From Gari tellinella (Eukaryota; Mollusca; Bivalvia; Cardiida; Psammobiidae): 64,000 nt of DNA. Made by a program: the position numbers and the translations under genes. Numbering within the stretch: the stretch's first letter is position 1; each line of letters opens with the position of its first letter. The stretch is taken from positions 14,992,154-15,056,153 of the forward strand of contig OV277874.1 in the NCBI GenBank assembly GCA_922989275.2, given 5' to 3'. Under the pieces are notes generated by a model. That model was not told the origin of the DNA. It worked only from the letters and a program-made list of their open reading frames with translations, and did no database searches. Below are positions 23,701-35,700 of this stretch, piece by piece.

Positions 23701-26700
23701 CAATTAGATCTATGTCTAACCTATGCACGGCTGCAACGTCGTCCGCTTGAAACTGTCGCCTGCTGCTTTTCTCAAACTTACATAATGGACATTTTGACAG
23801 AAAGAACCTTTTAATGGCGAGTGACAAACAGTTTGAATCCATATCAGACGCCGCTTTACGCGGCGTCTGATTTGGGTTCAAGCTGTTTGCAAATGTAAGC
23901 CAATTTCCCTCCCTATAACGACTCCCTTCGAACAACGCACACAATTCTTGTCTCCCATTGGGTGTCGTTGAAGAGAGGGATCGCTGTAAATATATAAGGG
24001 TGATTTCGACTCCATTTTACCAGTGTTTGATTGTTATTTGGTTCATGAGCTATACATACCTTTTGTCTACAGTACAAGTTGCCTCGACCAGTAAACGATA
24101 AGTCATGAAGCGTTCGTAGTTTAACGTGACGTTAAGCCGTGACGTCACTACACCACTTCTGCTAACGCTGAATCCGGGGCCAGAGGTGCTAACAAGGGAA
24201 AATGTTGACGGTGTTAAGCCTGTTTCTAGTTGATGTGTAAAGGTGGATGGATCACTGTTTTCTACTACCGATACATGTCTTACAGATGTAAATTCTGAAA
24301 GTTAGTGCAATTGACAAATGAATGATATGTACATGTACATGAAATACAAGAATCAAACATAATTGACTGTTGTAGAAAAATATTTCATGCAGACAGCAAA
24401 TTCTGTAACGGACAACTCTGACGCAGATGATATCTTTAAAAGACAACGTTCGTTGACGCTGTATATATCTAATGCAAACGACAATGTCTTTCAAAGACAA
24501 CGTTCGTTGACGCTGCATATATCAAATGCAAACGACAATGTCTTTAATAGACAACATTCGTTGACGCTGTATATATCTAATGCAAACTACAATGTCTTTC
24601 AAAGACAACGTTCGTTGACGCTGCATATATCAAATGCAAACGACAATGTCTTTAATAGACAACGTTCGTTGACGCTGTATATATTTAATGCAAACGACAG
24701 TGTCTTTAATAGACAACGTTCGTTGACGCTGTATATATTTAATGCAAACGACAATGTCTTTAATAGACAACGTTCGTTGACGCTGCATATATCTAATGCA
24801 AACTACAATGTCTTTAATAGACAACGTTCGTTGACGCTGTATATATCAAATGCAAACTACAATGTCTTTAATAGACAACGTTCGTTGACGCTGTATATAT
24901 CTAATGCAAACTACAATGTCTTTAATAGACAACGTTCGTTGACGCTGTATATATCTAATGCAAACGACAATGTCTTTCAAAGACAACGTTCGTTGACGCT
25001 GCATATATCAAATGCAAACGACAATGTCTTTAATAAACAACGTTTACTGACGCAGAATGAATCGAATGCAAACAACAGTGTCTTTTATAGACAACGTTCA
25101 AGGATGCAGAATATATCAAATGTAAACGACAATTTCTTTAATATACCATGCTGCAGTGGCGCAGAATGTATCAAATGCAAACGAAAACGTCTTTAATAGA
25201 CAGCGTTCATTTGGGCAGTAAGTATTAGACGAAACGATATTGCCTTGTGTACACAACGTTCGTTGATGCAAAATATACTTAGTGTAAACCACAATGTCTG
25301 TAGACAAGGTTTGGTGATGCAGAATGTATTAAATGCGAAAACAATGTCTGAAATAGACATGGTTCATTAGCGTAAAATGTATTAAATGCAAACGACAATG
25401 TCTTTAATAGACACTTTTTAGGGGGAGGAGTGCAGAATATATTAAATGCAAACGACACTGTCTGATTAGCGAAATACAGCGCTCCCTCTCTACAACGAAA
25501 CCCAATGGGAGACAAAGATTGTGTTCGTTGTTCGGAGGGAGTCGTTATAGGAAATAAATTGGCTTGCATTTGCAAACAGCTTGAATCCAGATCAGACGCC
25601 GCGTCACGCGGCGTCTGATCTGGATTTAAGCTGTTTGTCACTTGTGATTAAGTTTTTTCTGTAAAAATGTCCATTATGCAACTTTGAGAAAAACAGCAGA
25701 CGACAATTTTAAGCAGACGGTTTTGCAGCCATGAAGGTTGAACATAAATGTATTGTTTAAGGAACTGCAGTAAGGGTCGTTGTAAGGAGGCAGTCGTTGT
25801 TGAGAGGGCTGTTGTAGGGAGGGAGCACTGTACATATCAAATACAAACAATGGTGGATGATAAACCGATCTTTGGATGACACATGAAGTACTGTGTCAGA
25901 CGACAGTATCTCTTTTGACTTATGTAGAACATACATGTAGTAAGAACATTGCGTCATTGCTAACATATACAGTGGAGAAAATAGTATTCTTTCCCGCTAA
26001 AACGCAAGCGAAACGCTAACGCATCGCAAAAAACGTAAAAAGAATCTTTTCAAAATATATTTTTTTCTATTTATGTTAATCTGAGCGGCAAACAGGTTGA
26101 TTTGATTCAAACTGTTTGCAATGGAAATAATAGTTTTTATTGAAACACGTTTATTGAAAAAGAATAACGTTTTTAACACTGTAATTCTTTTAATTTAATC
26201 GTCTGTTTAATCGTCTGTTTAACCCCTCAACCTCAAAATATCGTCTGCATTGAAAATGTTGCCTGTTACAGGCAACATTTTCAATGCAGACGATATTTTG
26301 AGGTTTGAGAGGGTTAAACAGACGATTAAACTAAAAGAATGACAGTGTTAAAAACGTTATTCTTTTAAAATAAACGTGTTGTTGAAGTCAAAGTTGGAAC
26401 TTGTTAGATTAAAATGAAATCATTACGAATTTCAAACAGTTTGGAGCCTAATCAGGCGGTGTTAATTCTTTCCAGCATGTTTATTCTCTCAAGTTTAAAC
26501 GAAATTAAATGCAAACGCAAATACAATAAAATGCAGTACGTAACAATATTGTTAAATTATGAACGATTTATTAAAAAAAATAAAATTTGATTACAAGCAG
26601 TCATGAATACTTACTAACACCACATCGTGGTTCTTCCTCACTCCACCTCGTGTCGTTTTGACAAACTATAATACGCTCTCCAATTAGTGTCAAATTATGT

Positions 26701-29700
26701 CTACAAGCAAATAGCGCCTCAGTGCCAAATGAGTTATCGTTCCTGCTTAGACGGACCGTGGAGTATTGTTGAGGATGGATTTCCCGGCATCCTTGAATAC
26801 ACTTTGGAGTACCGGAAGTCCACGATCCAGGCGTCGCGCAGACGCTTGTTTTGTTACCAATGAGACTGTATCCCTGGTTACAAAGGAATGTTGCGACCGA
26901 GCCTTCCAACAATGTTCCTGTATTTGTTTCTACCCGTCCATTGGTAGGTGGACTGACGTCTGGACATTCTATAAGAACACACATAAATCTACAGTGCTCC
27001 TTCTCTACAACGGACTTCCGAAAAACGACCCCCTCCTTATACGACCAGTGTGGCTGTTCCCCTAAACAAGATAATTATATGTATAATACTTTAACTTCTG
27101 AAATACTTTCTGATTTAAAATATCGTCTGATGTTTTCCTAAAGTCACACATTGGATATTTTGACAGAAAAAACATAATGACGAGTGACAAACAGCTGGAA
27201 TCAAGGTCAGACGCCGCGTTAGGCGGCGTCTGATTTGGATTCAAGCTGTTTGCAAATGTAAGCTATTTCTCCTCGCTTTAACGACTCCCTCCGAACAACG
27301 CACATGAATTTTGTCTCCCATTGGGTGTCGTTGTAGAGAGGGGGCGTTGTAGCTACATCCTATATTAGTTTACATCATGTTACCCCTTCACTGCCTTATC
27401 GCATGTACATCATTTATTTGCAAACAGTTTGGGTCATGATCATTCCATTATTTCTGAAGTCGAAATAGATCTACATAAAAGAACACTCTTACCAGGGTCT
27501 GCACTGTTTGTTAGTTTCTAATATATTGTATAAAATAATCTGAGCAAGTCATTACTAGACCAAACTTAATAAAAATTACCATTTAAGAAGACAGTTTAAA
27601 CGTTCATGTATTCTTTCCTAGGGTTTATTTCAAATCAAATCAAATCAATATTTATTTATTTTCGGAGATTTCATAACATATAACAAGCTATTTATAGCTT
27701 TTTACCGACATAACAAACATAAGAATACATCACAAAGCACATACAGTTGAAACTCGATACTACGAACGCATTTAAATCGATCTTACCAGTATTTCGTAAG
27801 TTGAATTTTGATAAGTCGATCTCGTATTCAAAGGCGAACATATCCGTATTTCAAAGTTAAAACGTGGCTAAGCGGGTTCGTAGAATCGAGTTTTTATTGT
27901 ACATTTATCACATATATAACAAATATATGTGCTCTGTGGTGTATTCTTATGTTCTTTATGAACAGACCTGAGATATTTCCTTCACGGATTGCACATGTTT
28001 CACAACATCGTCTAAATGGGTCCAAATCGCAGTCCACATTAGCGCAGTTATCTCCCTTGTCGCCAAATTCGCACACCGGAAGTGACGTAAACTGTCGCTT
28101 ATACCTAGAACATGTTTTACAGCACTCTGTTTCAACTTCATAACACCGGAAAGCTTGGCTGGCTGAGCTGATCAGTGTATCACATGTCTGCCCTGTACCT
28201 CGTATAACACCAGCTTGGTCTCCTAACGGACATACTTCTACAATCGACATTATTATCTCCCTTTAAAAAGAAACTAACCAGAAATGCGATGCGATCTAGA
28301 TGTTGAAAATGGAATTTTCTAAATTATTATGAAAAGCATTCTTAATCTGAGTGGTTGCAGTGGACATCAGATTTTTAGCACATACATATTAACTTTGATA
28401 TCTCGAACTCGGTTAGGTCGAACATACCCGTATTTCAAAGTTAAAACGTGGCTAAGCCACGTTTTAACTTTGAAATACAGGTATAAGCCACGTTTTATCT
28501 TTGAAATACAGGTATGTTCGACTTGACCGATCATGAAATAATATTCATGTGTCGAGAAATCGGACAGTTCGAATTAAGCGAGTCGAGATATCGAAGTTCG
28601 AATGTATGTGTTTATTTGGGAAAGAATAATGGCGTGTCTACTGTATAACACTTATTGTTATTGTTTAACCCCATTCACAACAATGCTGATATAAACTTTA
28701 AACAATTGTCCTTTGCTCTTATTTCTCAAATCTAATATTCGTATTTCTAATTGACTTAAAAAATATTGAAATGAGTGTAACACAATTTATATCCTGACCA
28801 AAAACCGCGATCTAAACTGTTTGAAAATAATCAGTGTACTCGGGGTAATGCAGTGAACGCTGTGATGTTTTTGTCGTCAGTAATACGAACACTAATGCCT
28901 CGCTCACATTTGCTGCGGCTGCCGTACGGCGGCCGCACGGCTAATCATTTCTACGGCGAGTAGCAATTCCCCGGCAGCCGCAGAATTCCTACGGCCGCCG
29001 TGTGTTGCGCTCACATTTGCTGCGGCTGCCGCGCGGCGAGATTTTATTTATGTGGGGTTAAAAAACCTGCGGCAACCGTACGGCCGCCGTGCGGCAGCCG
29101 TACGTGACCGCACGGCGACCGTACGGCCGCCGTACGACAGCCGTGGAAGTCCCACTAGATACCCTGCAACCAAAATGCTGCTCCTGCTACACAACTTGGT
29201 TTTGCAACATGTTCACACAATTTATATCAGTCCAACATCACCATGAACTCAAAGGACACATTTGGACAGCATTTAAGAACATCTGAATCCATTTTTATAT
29301 AATACATATGTTTTACATATTTGAACAAAAGTACAAATGCAAAAAAGGAAAATTGACCATTGAGTTACGGCGGCCGCACGGTGGCCGTACGGCGGCCATA
29401 GAGCAAATGTGAGCGCACTATGACTCGATGTTAATATTTTCGGGCACGTTTACAGTGGAAAATATGTCTCTAACCCCCGTTTAACCCTTATCCTGCGGTG
29501 ATATCGTCTGCTTCGAAATTGTCGTCTGCAAAATCTCTTAAATTTAGATTTATACATTTTTAAGTAAAGAAACATAAAGACGAGTGTCAAACAGTTTGGA
29601 TCCAGATCAGACGCCGCGTTACGCGGCGTCTGATCTGGATTTAAACTGTTTGCAAAATTCATTAAAGTCGCGACCAGCAGGCAAAGGGTTAACAACAACG

Positions 29701-32700
29701 AAACGGAAACGTAATGCAATAAAATTTACAAATTTACAAAGTTTTGATGTTTGTACGATTTATTCTTATCTCAGTAGCAAACAGTTTAGAGCCTGAACGG
29801 AAGCCTGGTTATCCGGCGCCTGATCAAGCTAGAAACAGTTCGTTTTGGACCTAATACTTGTAAAACAAAAACTAACTATCTGGGACCCGTCTTATATACG
29901 AAAAGTTGTAAAATTCTAAAATTCTTGATAACTATTTATGGAAAGACGATTCGAAAGAGACGTCAAAAGACAGGCTTAGATGGAGAAATTAGAATTAAGA
30001 TATACTTTAAAGTTTTGACTTACGACCGTTTTTGTCGTACGACGTTACGTAAGACGGGCACCAGAAGAAAGGACAACGGTTTTACGTAGTACATTGTATA
30101 GCGGAGAACGATAGTTTGCACTTACTGCCCATTTCTGATACCGCAGTTTCCTGTCCAGATTTAATTTCGCATTTTCCTAAGTGACATGAATGTGTAGGAC
30201 CGCACTTTAACCCTTCCGACGCCAGCGTCGGTACCATGGCGGCCTTAGACGAATCGGAGCACGGAACACTTCGGCAAATATCCGAAAAGTTTCCGTTCAA
30301 CTTGCGCTGGAACATATAGACATTGACATGGTTTTTTGGAACAATTTGATTACTTTTATACTGAACAAAATTTCTAATCGGTCATCAGAGGTATAGGTTT
30401 AATATACAATGGTTTTCACAACCATCTCGCAGAATCAGAATGTATCTAAATTCAATACAAAAAGTCTCAAATTAAACTTGATACATTTCTCCTTATAATG
30501 GTGCAGACATTTACACCTCCGTTTACTTTATTTGTTCGCAGAATAGTCTGCAATATTAAACAGAATTTAATAATTTGAAATTTGCCTTTTTTTAGTTGTT
30601 CACCTTACGGAACCTTATGCTCTGATTTTTACGTCATTGTCTTTTTCTATTATGGCTGATTACACTCTTTAATTCTAGCAGATTTAATAAGGTACGGAAA
30701 GGCAATTGGACAAGAATGCTAATTAATGCATTTTCATAGAAAGGGGTTGTAACTCATTATTTCAAAATCTTACTTTGGTTTACATCAGAGTTTCTGAAGT
30801 CCAAAGATTTATTTGATATGTTGAGCATATTTCGATTTCCTTATCTTGCTTCAAGCAAATATGCGGTAGATAAGAAAAGTGACTGATTAAATTTTTTGTT
30901 AAGTATATAAAATCACATATTTTTGTAAATACTAATGAGATACTTTTTGAGTTAGGACCTACAGTGGAGAATGTGTTATTCTTTCCCGATAAACGCGTTT
31001 ACGCTAAAACGTTTATTTCCTCTGCAAACAGTTTGGAGCCAGATCAGACGCCGGGTAACCCGGCGTCTGATCAGGCTCCAAACTGTTTGCCACCAAGATA
31101 AACATGAAATATCAGAATTGTCCAAAAGTTGTACTTTTCTACGTTTCAGTACTTTGCGTTTGCGTACGTTTGCGTTTAAACGGGAAAGAATAACAGATTC
31201 TCCACTGTACCTGATTAGGCATCAAACTGTTTGAAACAGACATTATAAAGCTTTTAGCTATTGTATGATTAATTTATTCGGGAGATCTTCTTCTTCTTCT
31301 TGTCGTTCGCCTCTACACGATCAATCCAGTTGCAGAGATGAATTGTGTGGTCCTTCGCAGATCCTCCACGTCTCCGTACAGCTTCCTGTTCAGTGGGGTA
31401 TCTGTAGGCCATATCGCATCCCTCTGCTGGTTGTGTTTGTCACATTTCTGGAGAATGTGCTCTACTGTCTGTTCCTCCTCACCACATGGGCATATTGGGG
31501 ATGGGACCAACTTGAACTTCCTGAACATATGAGAGTTCAGTCTGTTGTGCCCTGAGCGTAGCCTTACCATGATGACTTGTTCAGGCCTGCTAAGAATATG
31601 ATAAGCATCCTTCTCCTGTCTGGCCTTGAACATTGACTTAATCATGGTGACTTTCTCCTGATATGTGACACTGTTGTTTGATTGGTCTCCTTGGGCCCCC
31701 TGTTTGGCAAGCTTATCAGCAGCTTCATTTCCTGGGACTCCACAGTGGGCAGGTATCCACTGGAGTACAACTCTACAGCTGTTGTTAAGTTGTTGCAGTG
31801 CCTTTGCAAGATGTGGTGTCTTGCCATTGGAGAGGGCTTGCAAAACTGACAGTGCATCTGTGAACAGGACAATTTGTGAGCAACTTTCCACAGACGCTTT
31901 GATCATTTCAGTAGCTTGTATCAGTGCTTCCATCTCTGCTCCATAGTTGGTACAATGCTTTCCGGCAGTAGTGCTTGTTGATTCCGTAATACCACTTGCG
32001 TGCTTGATGACAACACCAGCTCCTCCGTTCTGGATTGCATTGGTCGCAGACCCATCTGTATATATATGTGTCCAGGCCTCTGGTGGATATTGGTCTATCA
32101 TTGCTAGAATGTGGACTCGCTTGGTGTTGTCATCATCTTGTTTTCCATGTAGTTGTGGTACATCCATGCGGATACCAACTGTAGATAGGTCAGTGTCGAG
32201 AGGGTTTGTGATGTCTGTGTTATCGAGAGGAGCTGTTGGGATATCAAGGGAGTGTGCATGTTGTCTCTTGAGTTTCTTTACCTCATGAACAAAGCTACTT
32301 CGCTTTAGCCTGTTTTTGGTGAGTCCTTGTAACCTTTCATTCATTGGGTGTTCAGATAGGCACTCATATTTCTGATCTTGAAGCAGTATTTTGGTTTGCC
32401 TCCTTTCTTCGAGCGGTTGTATTCCAGTGACTTGTTCCATCAGCTTGATAGGGGTTGACTTCATTGCACCTGTAACAATACGCAAGGCTTGGTTTTGAAC
32501 CTTGTCTAAGCTCTGAAGGTTTGTCTTGGATGTTGTGGACCATGCAGTTGATCCATACTCCAGATGAGGTCTTACTGTACCCTGGTATGTGGATTTCAGT
32601 ATTTGCTCGTCTGCACCCCATGTTGTACCAGCAAGCTTGCGCATTATTGACAGCTTTTTTCTTGCCTTCCCTTCTGCCTGGGTTATTTGAGGCTTCCATG

Positions 32701-35700
32701 TTTGCCTTCTGTCATATGTCACTCCAAGATAAGTAGCTTGTGGCTCTTCTTTGAGAGGAGTTGGTCCCATCTTGACAACACCTGCTTTTTGTTTGGGTGA
32801 CAATGTAAACAGTGTGGTGAAGGAGTTGTCCTTATTGACTGTAACACACCAGTCTTCAGCCCATGCGGTGAGGACATCCATAGCCTCTCGCATCCTCAGG
32901 GTGGCTGTGGTGGCATACTCCTCTTTGCACCATAGTACAAGGTCATCTGCATATAGTACAGCTTTAATTCCCCTCGGTAACTCGGATATCAGATCGTTGA
33001 TGAATAACAAGAAGAGAGTAGGAGAGAGGACTCCTCCCTGGGGGACACCATGCCGTAGCAAGAACTTCCTACTGTATGTTTGTTCCAGTCTGACCCTTGC
33101 CCTTCTGTTGTAGAGATAGGACTTTATCCATTTGAACATGTGACCTTCCACCCCATTCCTCATGAGCTTAACTAGGAGCCCATCTGTCCATACTTTGTCA
33201 AACGCACGCTGTAGGTCAATCCATGTGGCAAAAAGGACCTTCTGCTCTTGAAAAGCGTCTTCAATTTCTTGTGACAAGTATATGGTTTGGTCTTCAGTTG
33301 AGCGGAACTGTCTAAAGCCAGACTGTTGGGTTGCAAGTAGGTGGATTGTCTCCAGATACCACTTGAGGCGATTGTTTACTATCCTCTCCATGGTCTTTCC
33401 AACACAGCTGGTCAGGCTAATAGGACGATAGCTTGCTGCTACTTTTGGGTTTTTGCCTTTCTTTAGGATGGGTATCATGACAGCTTCTCTCCATACTTGT
33501 GGCAGTTGTCCTGATTCCCAGCTGTGATTAAAAATTTCCAAGAGCTTGCTCATAGCTGTTGTGCCCAAGTGTGTCAGCATTTCATTTGTTACTCCATCTG
33601 CTCCTGGGGACTTCTTGCTTTTAAGTTGCTTGAGGGCTGATTTAAGTTCGTTTAATGTAAGCTGCTTGTCCATATGGCCTGGTGTTTCCTTGTTTGTCCT
33701 CCTCTCTCGCTGCTCTCTTCTTGCTTCTCTCTCTCTCTCTCTGTTGACAGGGATGTCACTGACATCATGGTAGTTCTCAGCAAATCTGTTTGCTGCCTGT
33801 TTACCTGTCAACATTTCATCATTCTCTTCTAATGTAGTTGAGCCTCTTCCAGCATCTTCATCATTCAGCTGTTTAACCAGCTTCCACAGCTTCTGACCAT
33901 CTTTCTGTAGGTTGAGAGATGCAGTTTTGGTCTTCCAGCTCTTTCTCAGTGCTTCTCGTTTGTGTCTGAGAAATTTGGCCTTGGCATGCTGAAGATGGAT
34001 GTTGTTTTCTTGTGAGGGACGGGCTTCTGCTTCCCGCCTGGCTTCTGACAACTGACTCTGTAGCTCCCCCAACTCTTCACTCCAGTAGGGTTTGTATTCT
34101 CTCCTGGCTCCCCTTGGAATTGTCTTTTTGGCAGCTTGTAGGATACTTGTGTTAAGTCTTTGGCTACCTGATTTATATCCCTGCCATCTACTCTGATGTC
34201 TTTGCAAAGTTCGTTGCTGAGGTGGTTATATGGGGTCCAGTTAGCTTTTTTGTAGTTCCATCTTGGGATGGTAGAAGCAGCAGGAATCTTTAGGTCCAAT
34301 GTTAAACATATTGGTCGATGGTCACTGCCGCCTAGTTGCTCACTAACTTCCCTTCTAGTATATCCCTGTAAGTCATCAGAACAGAAGGCAAGATCTGGTG
34401 TTGATGTGGTGTGCCAGCATCTGGAGTAGAAGGTTGGGGGATCTTCAGGATCGTTAACCAAGTTGAGATTGTGGTCATCTTGCCAGGTCTCCACTTCCTC
34501 TCCTCTCTTGTCTAGGTGGTCATATCCCCAGCTTTGTGAATGGCTGTTAAAGTCTCCAACATCAAGGTAGTTGGCATCTTCAACAGGGACTTTGTCTAGG
34601 GACAGAGACTTGTCGTTGGGTGAGTATACATTCACAAGAGTAAGGTTGAAGTCATTTTTCCTGAGGCTCAATACCTGAAACTCGGAGTCATCCATGTGTG
34701 TAGTAGTCTGGATAGCACTGATGTTGTTCCTGACTAGTGTGAGGATGCCTCCTTTGCTTCTCCATTCCCTATCACTTCTGAAACACTGATATTCTCTGAT
34801 CTTGAAGCTTTTGTCCGGCTTCAGGTGAGTTTCTTGTATGCAACAGATGTGGATATTCTGCTCATGTAGCATTTGTTCCAATTCTGTTTTCTTGTTGCTC
34901 ACCCCTTCTGCATTCCAATGCATCAGTTTAAACAACTGATTCTTGGCTTTTCTATTTGGCTTACTGTAGCCTGTGTGTCTCCCCCTTCTTCTCTTGGCTT
35001 TCTGTGGAATGAAGGAGGGACCTCCAGTAGCTGAGGGTGGACTCTGTCGAGGCACAGAGCCCGGCGCTGTATCTCCCTGGAGGGACCTCAAAGATCCAAC
35101 GCCACATCGAATGAAACTAGTTGGTCGTGTAGTCATTTGCGTGAAATTGCATGGTGCTGTGGTTTGTTAGAGAGTGCCACTGGCCCAGCACCTCTGACTT
35201 TAACTCTCTGGGTTTTCTGTCGGGGTTACCCCACCCTTATCTCCTGGCCAAAGGACCTACCCTGGGAGCACAGGGGAGGTTTCTGTCGGGGTTACCTCAC
35301 CCTTAGCTCCTGATCAAAAGACCTACCCTGGGAACACAGGGACTATTAACCCATAGCTGGAGATCTGTTCATGGGCATCAGGGCATATCCACACAATGGT
35401 GGGCCTGACATGCCGCATGTCTAGGGGCAGACCACCTCCGAGTCCTTACAGTTTAGCCTGGGGCCGCAGGGTACCCAGTTACCATGTGTCACCACGGGGA
35501 GGAACTGTATGGGGCTTGTCTATGAGAGGCTAAGTAGCAGCTATTCAGTCGCTATGTTTGGGCAAGGAAGGCTTTCGCACACTTGTTCCCTTTCACTTCA
35601 TACAAAGCTAGCCCATAACGCATCAATAGACCATTTGACACACGGGAGATGTTTACCCCTTCACCGCTTTACTATCATCTGCTTCAGTATTGCTTCAGTG

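Larger units (their letters stand above)
31275..35650 (-). mobile_element. Non-LTR retrotransposon with endonuclease, RT and RNase H
   Basis: A minus-strand element in intron 10. The 3' tip is a short GAA repeat (plus-strand TTCTTCTTCTTCTT at about 31288-31301). The coding region carries an APE-type endonuclease, reverse transcriptase and RNase H, so it belongs to the I/Nimb-like group. The 5' leader (35137-35650) has a 66-bp direct repeat (CTGTCGGGGTTACC at 35217 and 35283). An upstream gag-like frame was not found; the 5' boundary is approximate. Confidence 0.85.

Noticed and set aside
24427..25196. CRISPR-like regular repeat spacing
   Set aside because: The units are contiguous 54-bp copies without unique spacers, in a eukaryotic intron.
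31265..33773. Plus-strand frames across 31.3-33.8 kb
   Set aside because: Antisense shadows of the minus-strand retrotransposon.
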